Positions 8,539 to 17,288 of a stretch of 64,000 nt of DNA are shown here, piece after piece. Origin of the DNA: Pseudomonadota bacterium (GTDB lineage Bacteria > Pseudomonadota > Gammaproteobacteria > Steroidobacterales > Steroidobacteraceae); contig CANFSB010000002.1 of assembly GCA_947449495.1 (NCBI GenBank), positions 1 through 64,000 of the forward strand, given 5' to 3'. The position numbers were made by a program, and so were the translations under genes. The notes beneath the pieces are model-generated. The model made no database searches. It saw nothing but the letters and a program-made list of their open reading frames with translations, and was not told the DNA's origin. The stretch's first letter is position 1, and the number at the start of each line of letters is the position of its first letter.

Positions 8539-8925
8539 ATGGCCATCTTTACTCACGTCTGCTTGGGCGCCGTCGATCTGGCTGCTTCGCGCAAGTTCTA
8601 TGACGCCGCACTCGCGCCACTGGGCGTGAAGAATCTTGGCCCGATGGGCGAGAACGGGGTTCTCTATGGTGCTCAGGGTCCCGAATTTCTGGTCTGCAAG
8701 CCCGCCAACGGTTTGCCGGCGACTTGGGGTAATGGCGGCACGCTGGGCTTTGCGGCGCCGTCGCGCGCTGCGGTTCGCGCCTTTCATGAGGCCGGTTTGG
8801 CCGCTGGTGGCAAGGACGAGGGAGCGCCCGGTCCGCGCAGCTTCACGCCGACCGCCTATGCGTCTTACCTGCGCGATCCGTCCGGCAACAAGATCTGCGC
8901 CTACTGCTTCGCCGACGGCGAATAG
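8539..8925 (+). CDS. VOC (glyoxalase/bleomycin-resistance) family protein
   Basis: A 128-aa single-module vicinal-oxygen-chelate protein. It begins with a typical first strand (FTHVCLGAVDLAASRKFYDAAL) containing a potential metal-ligand His, and ends with YLRDPSGNKICAYCF, where family members place the second half of the module. It is often annotated as a lyase or dioxygenase of unknown substrate. AGAGGG precedes the ATG. It stands alone between the nuclease gene and a terminator, on the same strand as the transporter that follows. The substrate cannot be assigned. Confidence 0.8.
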   Translation: MAIFTHVCLGAVDLAASRKFYDAALAPLGVKNLGPMGENGVLYGAQGPEFLVCKPANGLPATWGNGGTLGFAAPSRAAVRAFHEAGLAAGGKDEGAPGPRSFTPTAYASYLRDPSGNKICAYCFADGE

Positions 8926-8931
8926 CTGACG

Positions 8932-8989
8932 GCAGGCCCCAGGCCTGCTATGGCTGATCAACGGGCCCTTCGCGGGCCCGTTCTTTTTT
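8932..8989 (+). terminator. Hairpins and terminator after the VOC gene
   Basis: A small hairpin (GCAGGCC/GGCCTGC, 8932-8948) is followed by a strong terminator. AACGGGCCC (8960-8968) pairs perfectly with GGGCCCGTT (8974-8982) and is followed by CTTTTTT. Confidence 0.85.
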
Positions 8990-9054
8990 ACGCTGCCCAT
9001 CTGGTACTCTCGCCAAGCCGATGTAGAGCCAATAAATTCGATCCGGGGGACATA

Positions 9055-10374
9055 GTGAATAACGATCCGCGCCAGACACTCGCCGATGCGCCTATGAGCG
9101 TGCTGCAGATCATTGCAGTGGCCATCACCATCGGCCTAAATGCCCTCGACGGTTTTGACGTCATGGCCATCAGTTTTGCGTCGCCTGGCATTGCCACTGA
9201 ATGGGGCATCGACCGCGGTGCGCTGGGTTTTGTGTTGTCTGCCGAGTTGGCAGGTATGGCGGTGGGTTCACTGATCTTGGGCAGCCTGGCCGATCGCATC
9301 GGTCGTCGGCCCACGGTACTCGGTTGCGTCACTGTCATGGCCATCGGCATGTACATGGCCTCTACCGCACATGATGTTTACACGCTGTCGCTGTGGCGCG
9401 TGTTCACCGGCCTGGGCATCGGTGGTGTGCTGGCTGCTATCAATGCGGTGGCTGCCGAATATTCCAACGCCAAGAACCGCAACCTCAACGTGTCGTTGAT
9501 GTCCGTGGGCTATCCGCTCGGCGCAGTGTTCGGCGGTATGGTTGCCACGCAGTTGCTCAAGGGTGGTGACTGGCGTCCGGTGTTCCATTTTGGCGCCATG
9601 GTTACGGCAGCCTTCTTGCCGATCGTCTGGTTCTTTGTGCCCGAGTCGGTGTCCTGGCTTGCCACCAAGCAGCCTGCCGGTGCGCTCGAGCGTATCAATG
9701 CATCGCTCAAGCGTATGGGCCATGCGGCTATCAGCGCTCTGCCTGTCATTGAGCTGGATGCCAGCGGTCGCAAGACCAGCAGCGACACCATTTTCTCGCC
9801 GGCAATGATCCGCACTACGCTGCTGGTGGGTGCTGCTTACTTCTGCCACATCACGACCTTCTACTACATCATCAAGTGGGTACCGAAGATCGTCGTGGAC
9901 ATGGGCTTCTCGCCGTCGGCAGCCGGTGGCGTGCTGGTGTGGGCCAACGTGGGTGGCGCCATTGGTGGCGCTGTGGTGGGCTTTCTGGCCAGCCGTTTGA
10001 ACCTGCGTCTGGTGACGGTGGCGGTGCTAGTCGGCTCAACCATCATGGTTAACGTGTTCGGTCGTGGTTACAGCGATCTGACCACCTTGTCGATCGTCTG
10101 CGCTTGCGCTGGCTTCTTCACCAACGGTGCCATCAATGGTCTGTATGCCATTTTTGCTCAGGTGTTCCCCAGCCACATGCGCGCATCGGGTACGGGCTTT
10201 GCCATCGGTGTGGGTCGTGGTGGCTCGGTGCTCGCACCGATCATCGCAGGCCTACTCTTCAAAGCCGGCGTTACCCTTACGATGGTGTCACTGATGCTGT
10301 CGTTTGGCGCCGTGATCGCGGCAGGCATCATCATGCTGTTGGTCATGCCCAAGCAGGGCGAAGTTAAATATTGA
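9055..10374 (+). CDS. MFS transporter, aromatic acid:H+ symporter type
   Basis: A 439-aa major facilitator of the AAHS family (PcaK/BenK-like), which imports benzoate-type acids with protons. It has 12 predicted membrane helices. The diagnostic LDGFD motif is in the first helix, LADRIGRRP lies in the loop between helices 2 and 3, and the family-type RVFTGLGIGGV follows in helix 4. The open frame starts at 8950, inside the upstream terminator, so the GTG at 9055 preceded by GGGGGA is the likely start. Together with ligAB 4.6 kb upstream it suggests uptake of protocatechuate or a related acid. It heads a same-strand run into the DUF8021-like gene, RidA and DUF167. Confidence 0.88.
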   Translation: MNNDPRQTLADAPMSVLQIIAVAITIGLNALDGFDVMAISFASPGIATEWGIDRGALGFVLSAELAGMAVGSLILGSLADRIGRRPTVLGCVTVMAIGMYMASTAHDVYTLSLWRVFTGLGIGGVLAAINAVAAEYSNAKNRNLNVSLMSVGYPLGAVFGGMVATQLLKGGDWRPVFHFGAMVTAAFLPIVWFFVPESVSWLATKQPAGALERINASLKRMGHAAISALPVIELDASGRKTSSDTIFSPAMIRTTLLVGAAYFCHITTFYYIIKWVPKIVVDMGFSPSAAGGVLVWANVGGAIGGAVVGFLASRLNLRLVTVAVLVGSTIMVNVFGRGYSDLTTLSIVCACAGFFTNGAINGLYAIFAQVFPSHMRASGTGFAIGVGRGGSVLAPIIAGLLFKAGVTLTMVSLMLSFGAVIAAGIIMLLVMPKQGEVKY

Positions 10375-10409
10375 TGCCTGGGCTTTACCAGCGTCTCACG
10401 GAGGCTGTC

Positions 10410-11324
10410 ATGCAGAAGTCTATCCTCTCCATGGCGGCCTTCGGGTTGATGGTGGCATCAACGGCTGCCCAGGCAGCCTGCGATAAGGCGTGTTTGGAAG
10501 GCATCGCCGATCAGTATCGTGCCGCCTTTCTGGCTCACGATACGTCCAAGGCGCCCTTTGCACGCAAGGTGCGGTTCAGCGAGAACAACGTTGAAATGGT
10601 GTTCCCGGATGCCACTTGGGACACCGTCACGCGTGAGGTGGGGCCAGCGCTGACGCTGTCCGACACGCGCACCGGTAATGTGGGCATCTACACCACCATC
10701 GTCCAGAACGATACGCCGGGTTTTCTGGCAGTACGCTTGAAAGTGCAGGGCGGGCGCATCTCAGAGGTTGAGCACATCATCTCGACGCGGCGCAACCTCA
10801 GCAGTCCGCCTACACCCATCGGCGACATCAACGAGTTCAAGCCTGATCCGAATTTCACCCAAGTGGTGCCGTCAGATCAACGCATCTCGCGCGCGCGTTT
10901 GATTGCCCACGCGGATGGCTATTTCTCTACCTTGCAGCACAACGATGGCGAAATCCGCGGCACGCGGTTTGCGCCCGATGCGGTGCGTCACGAGAATGGT
11001 CTGCTCTTTGCCGAGATCGAGAAGGGATTCAAGTCTGGTCGCTATCTGTTCAACGAGCGGGTCCGCGACAGGGATTACTTTCTGGTCGACGAAGAGCGCC
11101 AGGTGGTGATGGCACGTGGTTTTATCGATCACAAGGGCGTGCTCGATAACTACAAACTGACCGATGGCACACCGCAAAAATCGATTTTTCGTGAGCCGCA
11201 GACTTGGGCATTTCTTGAAAGCTTCAAGATCCGTAACGACATGATAGCCGGCGTGCAGGCCACGTTTGTGCAAGCTCCCTACTACATGCGGGCTCCCTGG
11301 ACACTGCGTCCGGACCCGCGCTGA
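10410..11324 (+). CDS. Exported DUF8021-like protein
   Basis: A 304-aa secreted protein of unknown function. A clear signal peptide ends in AAQA and is followed by CDKACL. The body matches the two repeats of the lipoprotein at 12.0-14.0 kb: CDxxCL, then HD, then RFSEN, a W-T turn, then GFLAVRLKVQGGRI. This resembles the DUF8021 family, but I cannot confirm that without a profile search. The ATG at 10410 has ACGGAGG five bases upstream; a TTG at 10371 overlapping the transporter stop is less likely. Position after the transporter suggests a periplasmic role linked to its substrate, without direct evidence. Confidence 0.7.
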   Translation: MQKSILSMAAFGLMVASTAAQAACDKACLEGIADQYRAAFLAHDTSKAPFARKVRFSENNVEMVFPDATWDTVTREVGPALTLSDTRTGNVGIYTTIVQNDTPGFLAVRLKVQGGRISEVEHIISTRRNLSSPPTPIGDINEFKPDPNFTQVVPSDQRISRARLIAHADGYFSTLQHNDGEIRGTRFAPDAVRHENGLLFAEIEKGFKSGRYLFNERVRDRDYFLVDEERQVVMARGFIDHKGVLDNYKLTDGTPQKSIFREPQTWAFLESFKIRNDMIAGVQATFVQAPYYMRAPWTLRPDPR

Positions 11325-11352
11325 TTGTTGAACCTATAGGCATAAAGCATCC

Positions 11353-11700
11353 ATGAGCATTCAGAGAATCGAATCCGGCGCGCGTATGTCCCAGGCCGTA
11401 GTGGCTAATGGTTTTGTGTTTCTCGCCGGTCAGGTAGCGCCTGATCCGGGTTCAGACGTGGAAGATCAAACGCGTCAGGTGTTAGCCGAGATTGATCGCC
11501 TGCTGGCGGCCGTGGGCAGTAGCAAAGAGCGCATCCTGACAGCCAACGTGTACCTGTCAGACATCAATGACTTCTCGCAGATGAACAAGGGCTGGGATGC
11601 TTGGGTATCGGCTACCGCCAAGCCGGCTCGTGCCACCCTTGAGGCGCGCCTTGCTTCCCCTGAATATCTGGTCGAAATCCAGGTCACCGCGCTGGCCTGA
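11353..11700 (+). CDS. RidA family (YjgF/YER057c) deaminase-like protein
   Basis: A 115-aa trimeric RidA-fold protein. Family members hydrolyse reactive enamines/imines released by PLP enzymes, or act in catabolic pathways. It has the ordered features VFLAGQVA, a long helix, ANVYLSD, and the active-site arginine in PARATLEARL followed by VEIQVTA. The ATG has only a weak ribosome binding site, so translation may depend on the upstream gene, 28 bp away. It appears to be one of the divergent RidA subgroups rather than the housekeeping enzyme, because the canonical C terminus is altered. Confidence 0.85.
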   Translation: MSIQRIESGARMSQAVVANGFVFLAGQVAPDPGSDVEDQTRQVLAEIDRLLAAVGSSKERILTANVYLSDINDFSQMNKGWDAWVSATAKPARATLEARLASPEYLVEIQVTALA

Positions 11701-11721
11701 CCGCTGCGCCTGCCCATTCAT

Positions 11722-11976
11722 GTGCAGCCGCGCGCAGCCCGCGATGAGTTCGTCGGGCTGCATGACGGATGTCTGAAGATTCGCCTGACAGCACCGCCCA
11801 TTGAGGGCGCTGCCAATGATGCGTTAGTGCTCTTTCTGGCCCAGTGGCTTGGCCTGCCGCGTCGGCAGATATCATTGGTCAGTGGTCCAGGCAGTCGTCG
11901 CAAGTTGGTTGAAGTAGAGGGGCTGAGCGCTCAGGGGTTAGCCGCACTAGGTGTGGATGTGGCCTTACTGCGCTAG
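11722..11976 (+). CDS. DUF167 (YggU-like) protein, start uncertain
   Basis: A small DUF167 protein of at least 84 aa. It contains the family core LKIRLTAPPIEGAANDAL, then FLAQWLGLPRRQI and VSGPGSRRK. Function of the family is unknown. The first recognisable start is the GTG at 11722, yet the codons upstream (LRLPIHVQPRAARDE) also look like the family's first beta strand. That upstream stretch is in the same frame as ridA and is separated from it only by one TGA at 11698. A non-standard CTG start near 11704, or the GTG with a shortened strand, are the alternatives. It converges with the lipoprotein gene, overlapping by 4 bp. Confidence 0.72.
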   Translation: MQPRAARDEFVGLHDGCLKIRLTAPPIEGAANDALVLFLAQWLGLPRRQISLVSGPGSRRKLVEVEGLSAQGLAALGVDVALLR

Positions 11977-13961
11977 TGTGTCGGCGGCCACCCTGGGTGT
12001 GTGCCATAGGCATGGGCCTTGGCGAGCCCATCGATCAACACTATTTTGTCGTCTTGAATCTTGAATGCGGCCTGCACGACGATGCTGGTGGGCCGGCCTA
12101 GACCTGATGGCAGCTTTACAGTGTTGCCGTCGGCATTCATAAATTCATGCACCGTGCCCGGCACATCAAACAGTGCCCGCGCCACCACAACGCCGCGTGA
12201 TTCGTCGATTAGCAAGATACGCCGGTCGCGTACCCGGGTGATGTAAGCAGTGTAGCCACTGGCCAGCTGATCACCGCAGTCCAGTGCAAATGGTTTGAAC
12301 TCGCTGCCGTTTTCCAGTGTGAACCGCAGTTCGTTACCGGGACGTTTGCGCACCGGTGGGCGCGGCAACTCGAGATTGCCCGTGATTGTCACACCGTTTT
12401 CTCTACGACTGCAGCGAGGGGCGAACAGAGCGCTGTTGCCAAGCCCGCCTTGCACCGCTGTAAACCACTGCTCTACAACGGCGCTGAGCGCGTCCCGTGA
12501 CTGCACAGCAGAGAACTCTAACGTTTGAGAGAACAGCGGGTCGACCTTGGTGAACAGCGCCGGCTGCGGGTCAAACGGCAAGCGCACGCGGAACTGTTCT
12601 TCAGAGCCAGAGCGCTCTTCGCGCACCAGTTGCGCCTCGATCTCCGCGATACGATCGCCCTTAAAGCGTAGGCGCAGGGCCAGCAGCCCGGGCACATCTG
12701 TTTCTGTCACGCGCGCCAACACCCAAGCCTGCGTGCCATCGATGACCTGCAGTTGAACGCTACCTGCTTGTGTCAGCGTGCCCCATAGGCCGTCACCGAT
12801 AGCGATCTGCTGCTCGTTTTCGGTGTAGCGCACCAAACCAGCAAGCGGCGCACGCAGCGGATCTTGTGATGTCATGGCTGCCAACAACTGATCCACACTG
12901 CGAGAGATGCAGTCACGATCGCAGAGCTTGCCGGCAGTAGCTTGTTTGCCGCCCGGCACTGCAGAGGAGGGCTCGAACGTGGAGCCAAATGCAGTGCGCT
13001 GGCCATAAGGGAGCTCGTGCGAGGTGCGCTCTATGCTGTTGATGTGACCATCGCTGGATTGCAACGCAAGGCCAATTTGGATACTGCGTGCAGCGGAGTA
13101 GTAAGAGGGTACTTTGAGGTTTTCGCCATTGGTGAGCGGCACGCTGCGTGCAGTGCCGTCGTGGTCGAGCACGGCTATGGCAAACACGGCTCCGCGTTCT
13201 TCATCAATGACTTCGTAACGACGATCGCGTATGCGCGTGATGAATCCCAGCAAGCCAGTTTCCAATTGCCCCCGGCAGCCTAGCGTCATAAACTCTTTGT
13301 TGTCGGTGTGATCGTAGGTCTGCGGTGCCACGTTGGTGGTTTGCGCGCCGTTTTCCAGACGTATGCAGCCATCCTCAAAAAACGAGTAGTCACCTTTGCC
13401 GTCGTTGTTTTCCAGCGAGCCGAGATACTTGTTGGCCATGGCGGCCAGTTGCTCGCGGCTCATGCGCTCATCCTCAGGCACAGGCTGCATCCAGTTGTCG
13501 GCGGGTTTGCCCAACTTGGTATAGGCATCAAATGCCTCTTGCGAATGGGTCAGAACAAGCTCGGCCTCATCCAGCTTGTCGCCCTCGACATGAATGCGCA
13601 GTGTCAGCAGGCCGCCTTCATCGTTTTCACGTTGCAGAGTGATCAGCGCTGCGCTGCCGGATTGCGGATCTGCAAAGTAGTGCTTGTACCCGCCTAGCGA
13701 TTGCAGTGTTTGCCAACTGCCTTCACCCAAGGCGATAGCTTGATTGTTTTCGCTGTAGCGGAAGTTTTTCGCCAGCGGCAGTATCGATGGATCGTGTCGC
13801 ACCATGGCATCGAGGAACCGGTCCATGTGCGCTTGCAGGCAGAATCGATCGCAGGCAACAGGTTTTGCGGCTTCCTTGTTGGCAGAGCCCCCGTTACATG
13901 CACTCAGCAACACGGCTATCGCCGTCACCAAAGCAGCGGTAACTGGTCTGCGCAACAGCAT
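11973..13961 (-). CDS. Lipoprotein with two tandem DUF8021-like domains
   Basis: A 662-aa predicted outer-membrane or periplasmic lipoprotein (lipobox LLSAC near residue 22). It contains the same domain twice. The first begins at CDRFCL (about 37), the second at CDRDCI (about 345). Each continues with a HDP or QDP turn, RYSEN or RYTEN, ALGEG or AIGDG plus W-T, and LLxLRxxxxGDxI. The exported protein at 10.4 kb carries one copy of the same domain, so three related domains occur within 3.6 kb. The start overlaps the flavin reductase stop (TAATG). Function is unknown; I see no catalytic motif I can name. Confidence 0.72.
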   Translation of the reverse strand: MLLRRPVTAALVTAIAVLLSACNGGSANKEAAKPVACDRFCLQAHMDRFLDAMVRHDPSILPLAKNFRYSENNQAIALGEGSWQTLQSLGGYKHYFADPQSGSAALITLQRENDEGGLLTLRIHVEGDKLDEAELVLTHSQEAFDAYTKLGKPADNWMQPVPEDERMSREQLAAMANKYLGSLENNDGKGDYSFFEDGCIRLENGAQTTNVAPQTYDHTDNKEFMTLGCRGQLETGLLGFITRIRDRRYEVIDEERGAVFAIAVLDHDGTARSVPLTNGENLKVPSYYSAARSIQIGLALQSSDGHINSIERTSHELPYGQRTAFGSTFEPSSAVPGGKQATAGKLCDRDCISRSVDQLLAAMTSQDPLRAPLAGLVRYTENEQQIAIGDGLWGTLTQAGSVQLQVIDGTQAWVLARVTETDVPGLLALRLRFKGDRIAEIEAQLVREERSGSEEQFRVRLPFDPQPALFTKVDPLFSQTLEFSAVQSRDALSAVVEQWFTAVQGGLGNSALFAPRCSRRENGVTITGNLELPRPPVRKRPGNELRFTLENGSEFKPFALDCGDQLASGYTAYITRVRDRRILLIDESRGVVVARALFDVPGTVHEFMNADGNTVKLPSGLGRPTSIVVQAAFKIQDDKIVLIDGLAKAHAYGTHPGWPPTH

Positions 13962-14647
13962 TAAAGCGGTTCGCTGTTTAACGCGGCGCTGACTTTGTCC
14001 GGCGAGCCTTCTAGACCGGCCTTGCGTGCAGCGCTGCCAACCGGCGGCATGGCAAACACCTCGCGAACCACGGTGTAGTCGTGATAGCCGCAGCGAGCCA
14101 GTGGCTGCAATCGCGGGATGTCGATGCGCCCGTCTGCGGTCAGTGCTGCGTCGTCGATATGCACGGCCAGTACGCGCCCGAATACCACGTCAATGCCACC
14201 CATCGGGCCGTTGCCCGGCAGTTTGACCGTCTGCACCCAAGCGCACTCAAACTGGACAGGTGACCCTGCCACGCGCGGTGGGCGCACCTTGGTTGAGGGC
14301 AGCTTGGCCAAGCCGGCAAATTCGAATTCATCCACTTCGGGGGGTAAGTACTGCGAGCTTTTGTTGACGGCCTCGCGCAAGTCCCAGGTGGCCATATTCC
14401 ACACAAACTCACCGGTGGCCTCGGCATTGATGACGCTGTCTTTGCGCTGACCCTTTTCGTTTTGGTTCGCGCTGAACATCACCATGGGCGGGCTGAAACC
14501 CAGATTCTGAAACTGACTGTAAGGGGCCAGGTTGTCGATGCCCGACACGCTGCGCGTCGAAATCCAACCGATGGGGCGTGGTACCACACAGGATTTGAAC
14601 GGGTCGAAGGGCAGGCCGTGAGGGGTAATGCCGGGTTCGTAGTACAT
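13961..14647 (-). CDS. Flavin reductase family protein (FMN-binding split barrel)
   Basis: A 228-aa flavoprotein of the DIM6/NTAB class. It has the family features PRPIGWISTR near residue 24, NLAPYSQF, SANQNEKGQRKDS, and TGEFVWNM. Relatives reduce FMN with NAD(P)H, supply monooxygenases, or hydrolyse esters. I use the ATG at 14647 (MYYEP); the open frame continues to 14872 across the start region of the opposite gene and lacks family similarity. The stop overlaps the lipoprotein start (TAATG), so they form an operon, divergent from the PQQ dehydrogenase. The substrate is unknown. Confidence 0.82.
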   Translation of the reverse strand: MYYEPGITPHGLPFDPFKSCVVPRPIGWISTRSVSGIDNLAPYSQFQNLGFSPPMVMFSANQNEKGQRKDSVINAEATGEFVWNMATWDLREAVNKSSQYLPPEVDEFEFAGLAKLPSTKVRPPRVAGSPVQFECAWVQTVKLPGNGPMGGIDVVFGRVLAVHIDDAALTADGRIDIPRLQPLARCGYHDYTVVREVFAMPPVGSAARKAGLEGSPDKVSAALNSEPL

Positions 14648-14729
14648 GGCGCTGATACTAGCCTGTGGCGATGGTGTTTTGACCTGCAGGGCAGCAGAAT
14701 GGCACCCAGAAAAATCGCGAGGGGATCTC

Positions 14730-16877
14730 ATGCGCAAACTAAGTGTGCCTTTGGCCTGTGCCCTATTGCTGCTGGCTGCTTGCAGCCCCTCTGCCGACAA
14801 GGCGGCCAAACCTGCAGCGCCTGCGGCGCAGGTTGATGCTGCGCGCCTGTTGGCGGCGGACGATGCTGCCAATATTGGCCAGTGGATGTCTCACGGTCGC
14901 GACTACAGCGAGCAGCGCTTTAGTCCTTTGACCAAGGTCAATGCCGACAATGCCAGCCAGCTGGGTTTGGCGTGGTTTGCCGATTTCGATACGCGTCGCG
15001 GTCAGGAGTCCACGCCGCTGGTGATCGATGGCGTGCTGTACGTCACCACGGCCTGGAGCAAGCTGTTTGCCTTTGATGCCAAGAGCGGTAAAGCACTGTG
15101 GGCCTACGATCCCAAGGTGCCTGGCGAGTGGGCCGTCAACGCCTGCTGCGATGTGGTCAACCGCGGCGTGGCTGCCTGGAAGGGCAAAGTGTTTCTTGCC
15201 ACCATCGATGCGCGATTGATCGCGCTCGATGCTGCCACTGGCAACGTGGTTTGGGATATCTCGACCATCGACCCGGGTAAGCCCTATGCCATCACCGGCG
15301 CGCCGCGCGTGGTCAAAGGCAAAGTGCTCATCGGTCAAGGCGGCAGCGAGTTCGCGCAGCGTGGCTATCTGTCGTCCTATGACGCTGAGACCGGCAAGCT
15401 TGATTGGCGCTGGTTCGTGGTGCCCGGCAATCCGGCCGATGGCTTCGAGAACAAGCAGATGGAGTTGGCTGCCAAGACCTGGAAGGGCGAGTGGTGGAAA
15501 ACCGGTGGCGGTGGTGCCCCGTGGGATTCCATCGTGTACGACCCCAAGACCGATCTGATCTACATCGGCACCGGCAATGGCGCTCCCTGGCCGGCCGAGT
15601 ACCGCTCACCGGGCGGCGGCGATAATCTGTACCTGTCGTCCATCGTTGCGCTCAAGCCCGATACCGGCGAATACGTGTGGCATTACCAGACGACGCCTCG
15701 CGAGAGCTGGGACTACGACAACACCAATCAGATCATGACGGCGGACCTGCCGATCGGCGGCCAGACGCGTCATGTGGTGATGCAGGCGCCCAAGAACGGC
15801 TTCTTCTATGTGCTCGATGCCGCCAGCGGCCAGCTGATCTCTGCTGAGCCCTATGTGCCGGGTGTCAACTGGGCCAGCGGCGTCGACAAGAAGACCGGCC
15901 GACCGATCGTCAATCCCGCAGCCGATTACGCCAAGACCGGTAAGACCACCTTCGTGAGCCCGTTCTACGGCGGTGCCCATACTTGGCAACCTATCTCGTT
16001 CAGCCCCAAGACCGGGCTGGTGTACATCCCGGCTATCCAGAGTAGCTATGCCTTTGGTGCCAGCCGCGAGGATGACAATCCGATGGGGCAGAAGCTGTCG
16101 ATCAGCTTTGCTGCGGCTAACGAGCTCAATGCCAAGACCAACCCCAAGCCAGTCAGCAAGGGTTTCTTGCTGGCTTGGGATCCGGTCCATCAGAAGGAAG
16201 TGTGGCGCTCTGAAGTGGCCAACAGCGGCCGCAGTGGCGGCACGTTGGCCACTGCTGGCGGCCTGGTGTTCGCAGGTAACAGTGAGAACGGCTTTGCCGC
16301 CTATCGCGCCGACACCGGCGAGAAGCTGTGGAGCACCGATGTACAGACCGGCACGATGGCGGGCCCTGTCACTTATGAGTTGGACGGCGAGCAGTATGTG
16401 GCCGTGCAGTCGGGCTTTCGCCAGACAGGCAACTACTACGCACCCAACTACTCGCGCATCTTGGTCTACAAGCTCGGCGGTACTGCCAAGCTGCCCGAGC
16501 CGGTGCCGTATGTAGCCCCCGAGATCAACCCGCCTGCGGCCTTCGGTACGCCAGAAGTCATTGCTCACGGCGAAGAGGTCTATGGGCGCTTCTGCAGCAC
16601 TTGTCATGGCAGTGATGGCCTGAGCCGCGGCATGTTCCCGGATCTGCGCATGTCCGGTGCGCTGCAGGCTGCAGAGGCCTTCAAGGCGATCGTGATCGAT
16701 GGTGCGCTGGCCAAGAACGGCATGGTGTCGTTTGCCAAGGCCATCAAGCCCGAGGATGCCGAGGCGGTGCGTGCCTATCTGGTGAACCGTGCCACGGTCG
16801 CCAAGCAGGCTGCGGACGCTCGCGTAGCGGCCAAGGCTGCCGCAGCACCTGCAGGTGCGCAGCCGCACGGCAACTGA
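14730..16877 (+). CDS. Quinohaemoprotein alcohol dehydrogenase, type II-like, lipoprotein
   Basis: A 715-aa PQQ-dependent dehydrogenase with a C-terminal cytochrome c domain, the architecture of type II quinohaemoprotein alcohol dehydrogenases. The lipobox LLAAC (C18) predicts a membrane-anchored periplasmic protein. The vicinal disulphide C139-C140 (NACCD) sits where PQQ is sandwiched. The catalytic aspartate lies in RESWDYDN near 325. Blade repeats such as AFDAKSGKALWAY fill the propeller. CSTCH near residue 622 binds haem. An Ala-rich tail ends the protein. AGGGGA precedes the ATG at 14730. It would oxidise a primary or secondary alcohol; the substrate cannot be told. A terminator follows. 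Confidence 0.9.
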   Translation: MRKLSVPLACALLLLAACSPSADKAAKPAAPAAQVDAARLLAADDAANIGQWMSHGRDYSEQRFSPLTKVNADNASQLGLAWFADFDTRRGQESTPLVIDGVLYVTTAWSKLFAFDAKSGKALWAYDPKVPGEWAVNACCDVVNRGVAAWKGKVFLATIDARLIALDAATGNVVWDISTIDPGKPYAITGAPRVVKGKVLIGQGGSEFAQRGYLSSYDAETGKLDWRWFVVPGNPADGFENKQMELAAKTWKGEWWKTGGGGAPWDSIVYDPKTDLIYIGTGNGAPWPAEYRSPGGGDNLYLSSIVALKPDTGEYVWHYQTTPRESWDYDNTNQIMTADLPIGGQTRHVVMQAPKNGFFYVLDAASGQLISAEPYVPGVNWASGVDKKTGRPIVNPAADYAKTGKTTFVSPFYGGAHTWQPISFSPKTGLVYIPAIQSSYAFGASREDDNPMGQKLSISFAAANELNAKTNPKPVSKGFLLAWDPVHQKEVWRSEVANSGRSGGTLATAGGLVFAGNSENGFAAYRADTGEKLWSTDVQTGTMAGPVTYELDGEQYVAVQSGFRQTGNYYAPNYSRILVYKLGGTAKLPEPVPYVAPEINPPAAFGTPEVIAHGEEVYGRFCSTCHGSDGLSRGMFPDLRMSGALQAAEAFKAIVIDGALAKNGMVSFAKAIKPEDAEAVRAYLVNRATVAKQAADARVAAKAAAAPAGAQPHGN

Positions 16878-16902
16878 TAGCGCTACGGCGTGATGTGAAG
16901 AG

Positions 16903-16934
16903 GGCGGCTGGGCACAAAACCTGCCGCCTTTTTC
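16903..16934 (+). terminator. Terminator after the quinohaemoprotein gene
   Basis: GGCGGC (16903-16908) pairs with GCCGCC (16923-16928), followed by TTTTT. The stem is short with a long loop, so strength is uncertain. Confidence 0.6.
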
Positions 16935-16960
16935 GTTAGTGCGACGCGCAAACGCTGCTA

Positions 16961-16966
16961 TATACT
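16961..16966 (+). promoter_or_regulatory. Probable -10 element of the tRNA-Ala promoter
   Basis: TATACT lies 14 bp before the tRNA 5' end and is followed by a GC-rich discriminator (GCGGCGACGCG), as is usual at stringently controlled stable-RNA promoters. The -35 region is poor. Confidence 0.4.
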
Positions 16967-16980
16967 TTGCGGCGACGCGT

Positions 16981-17056
<76 letters not shown>

Positions 17057-17067
17057 ACTACTCAAGG

Positions 17068-17099
17068 CGCCCAACTTTCACCGGTTGGGCGTTTTTTTT
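17068..17099 (+). terminator. Terminator behind tRNA-Ala
   Basis: CGCCCAAC (17068-17075) pairs with GTTGGGCG (17084-17091) and is followed by eight T residues. Confidence 0.9.
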
Positions 17100-17288
17100 G
17101 CCCGTTCCCCCTGTGTTGGCGCGGGAGTGCGGGCTATCGGTTTGAAGCGCTGTTCAGGCCACCGGCTACGTTCGGTGAGAACTGCTACGCTAGTAAATCG
17201 CTTGGTCAGTCGTCTGGTCTTGATCTCAAGCCCGAGGCGCAAGACGTGCGGTTGATTTGCACCGCACACTACATCTAAGGGTTGGGAC

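Noticed and set aside
15606..16868. Long minus-strand open frame (420 codons) inside the quinohaemoprotein gene
   Set aside because: It is opposite a well-supported coding sequence and its translation shows no recognisable domain; high GC codon use opens such frames by chance.
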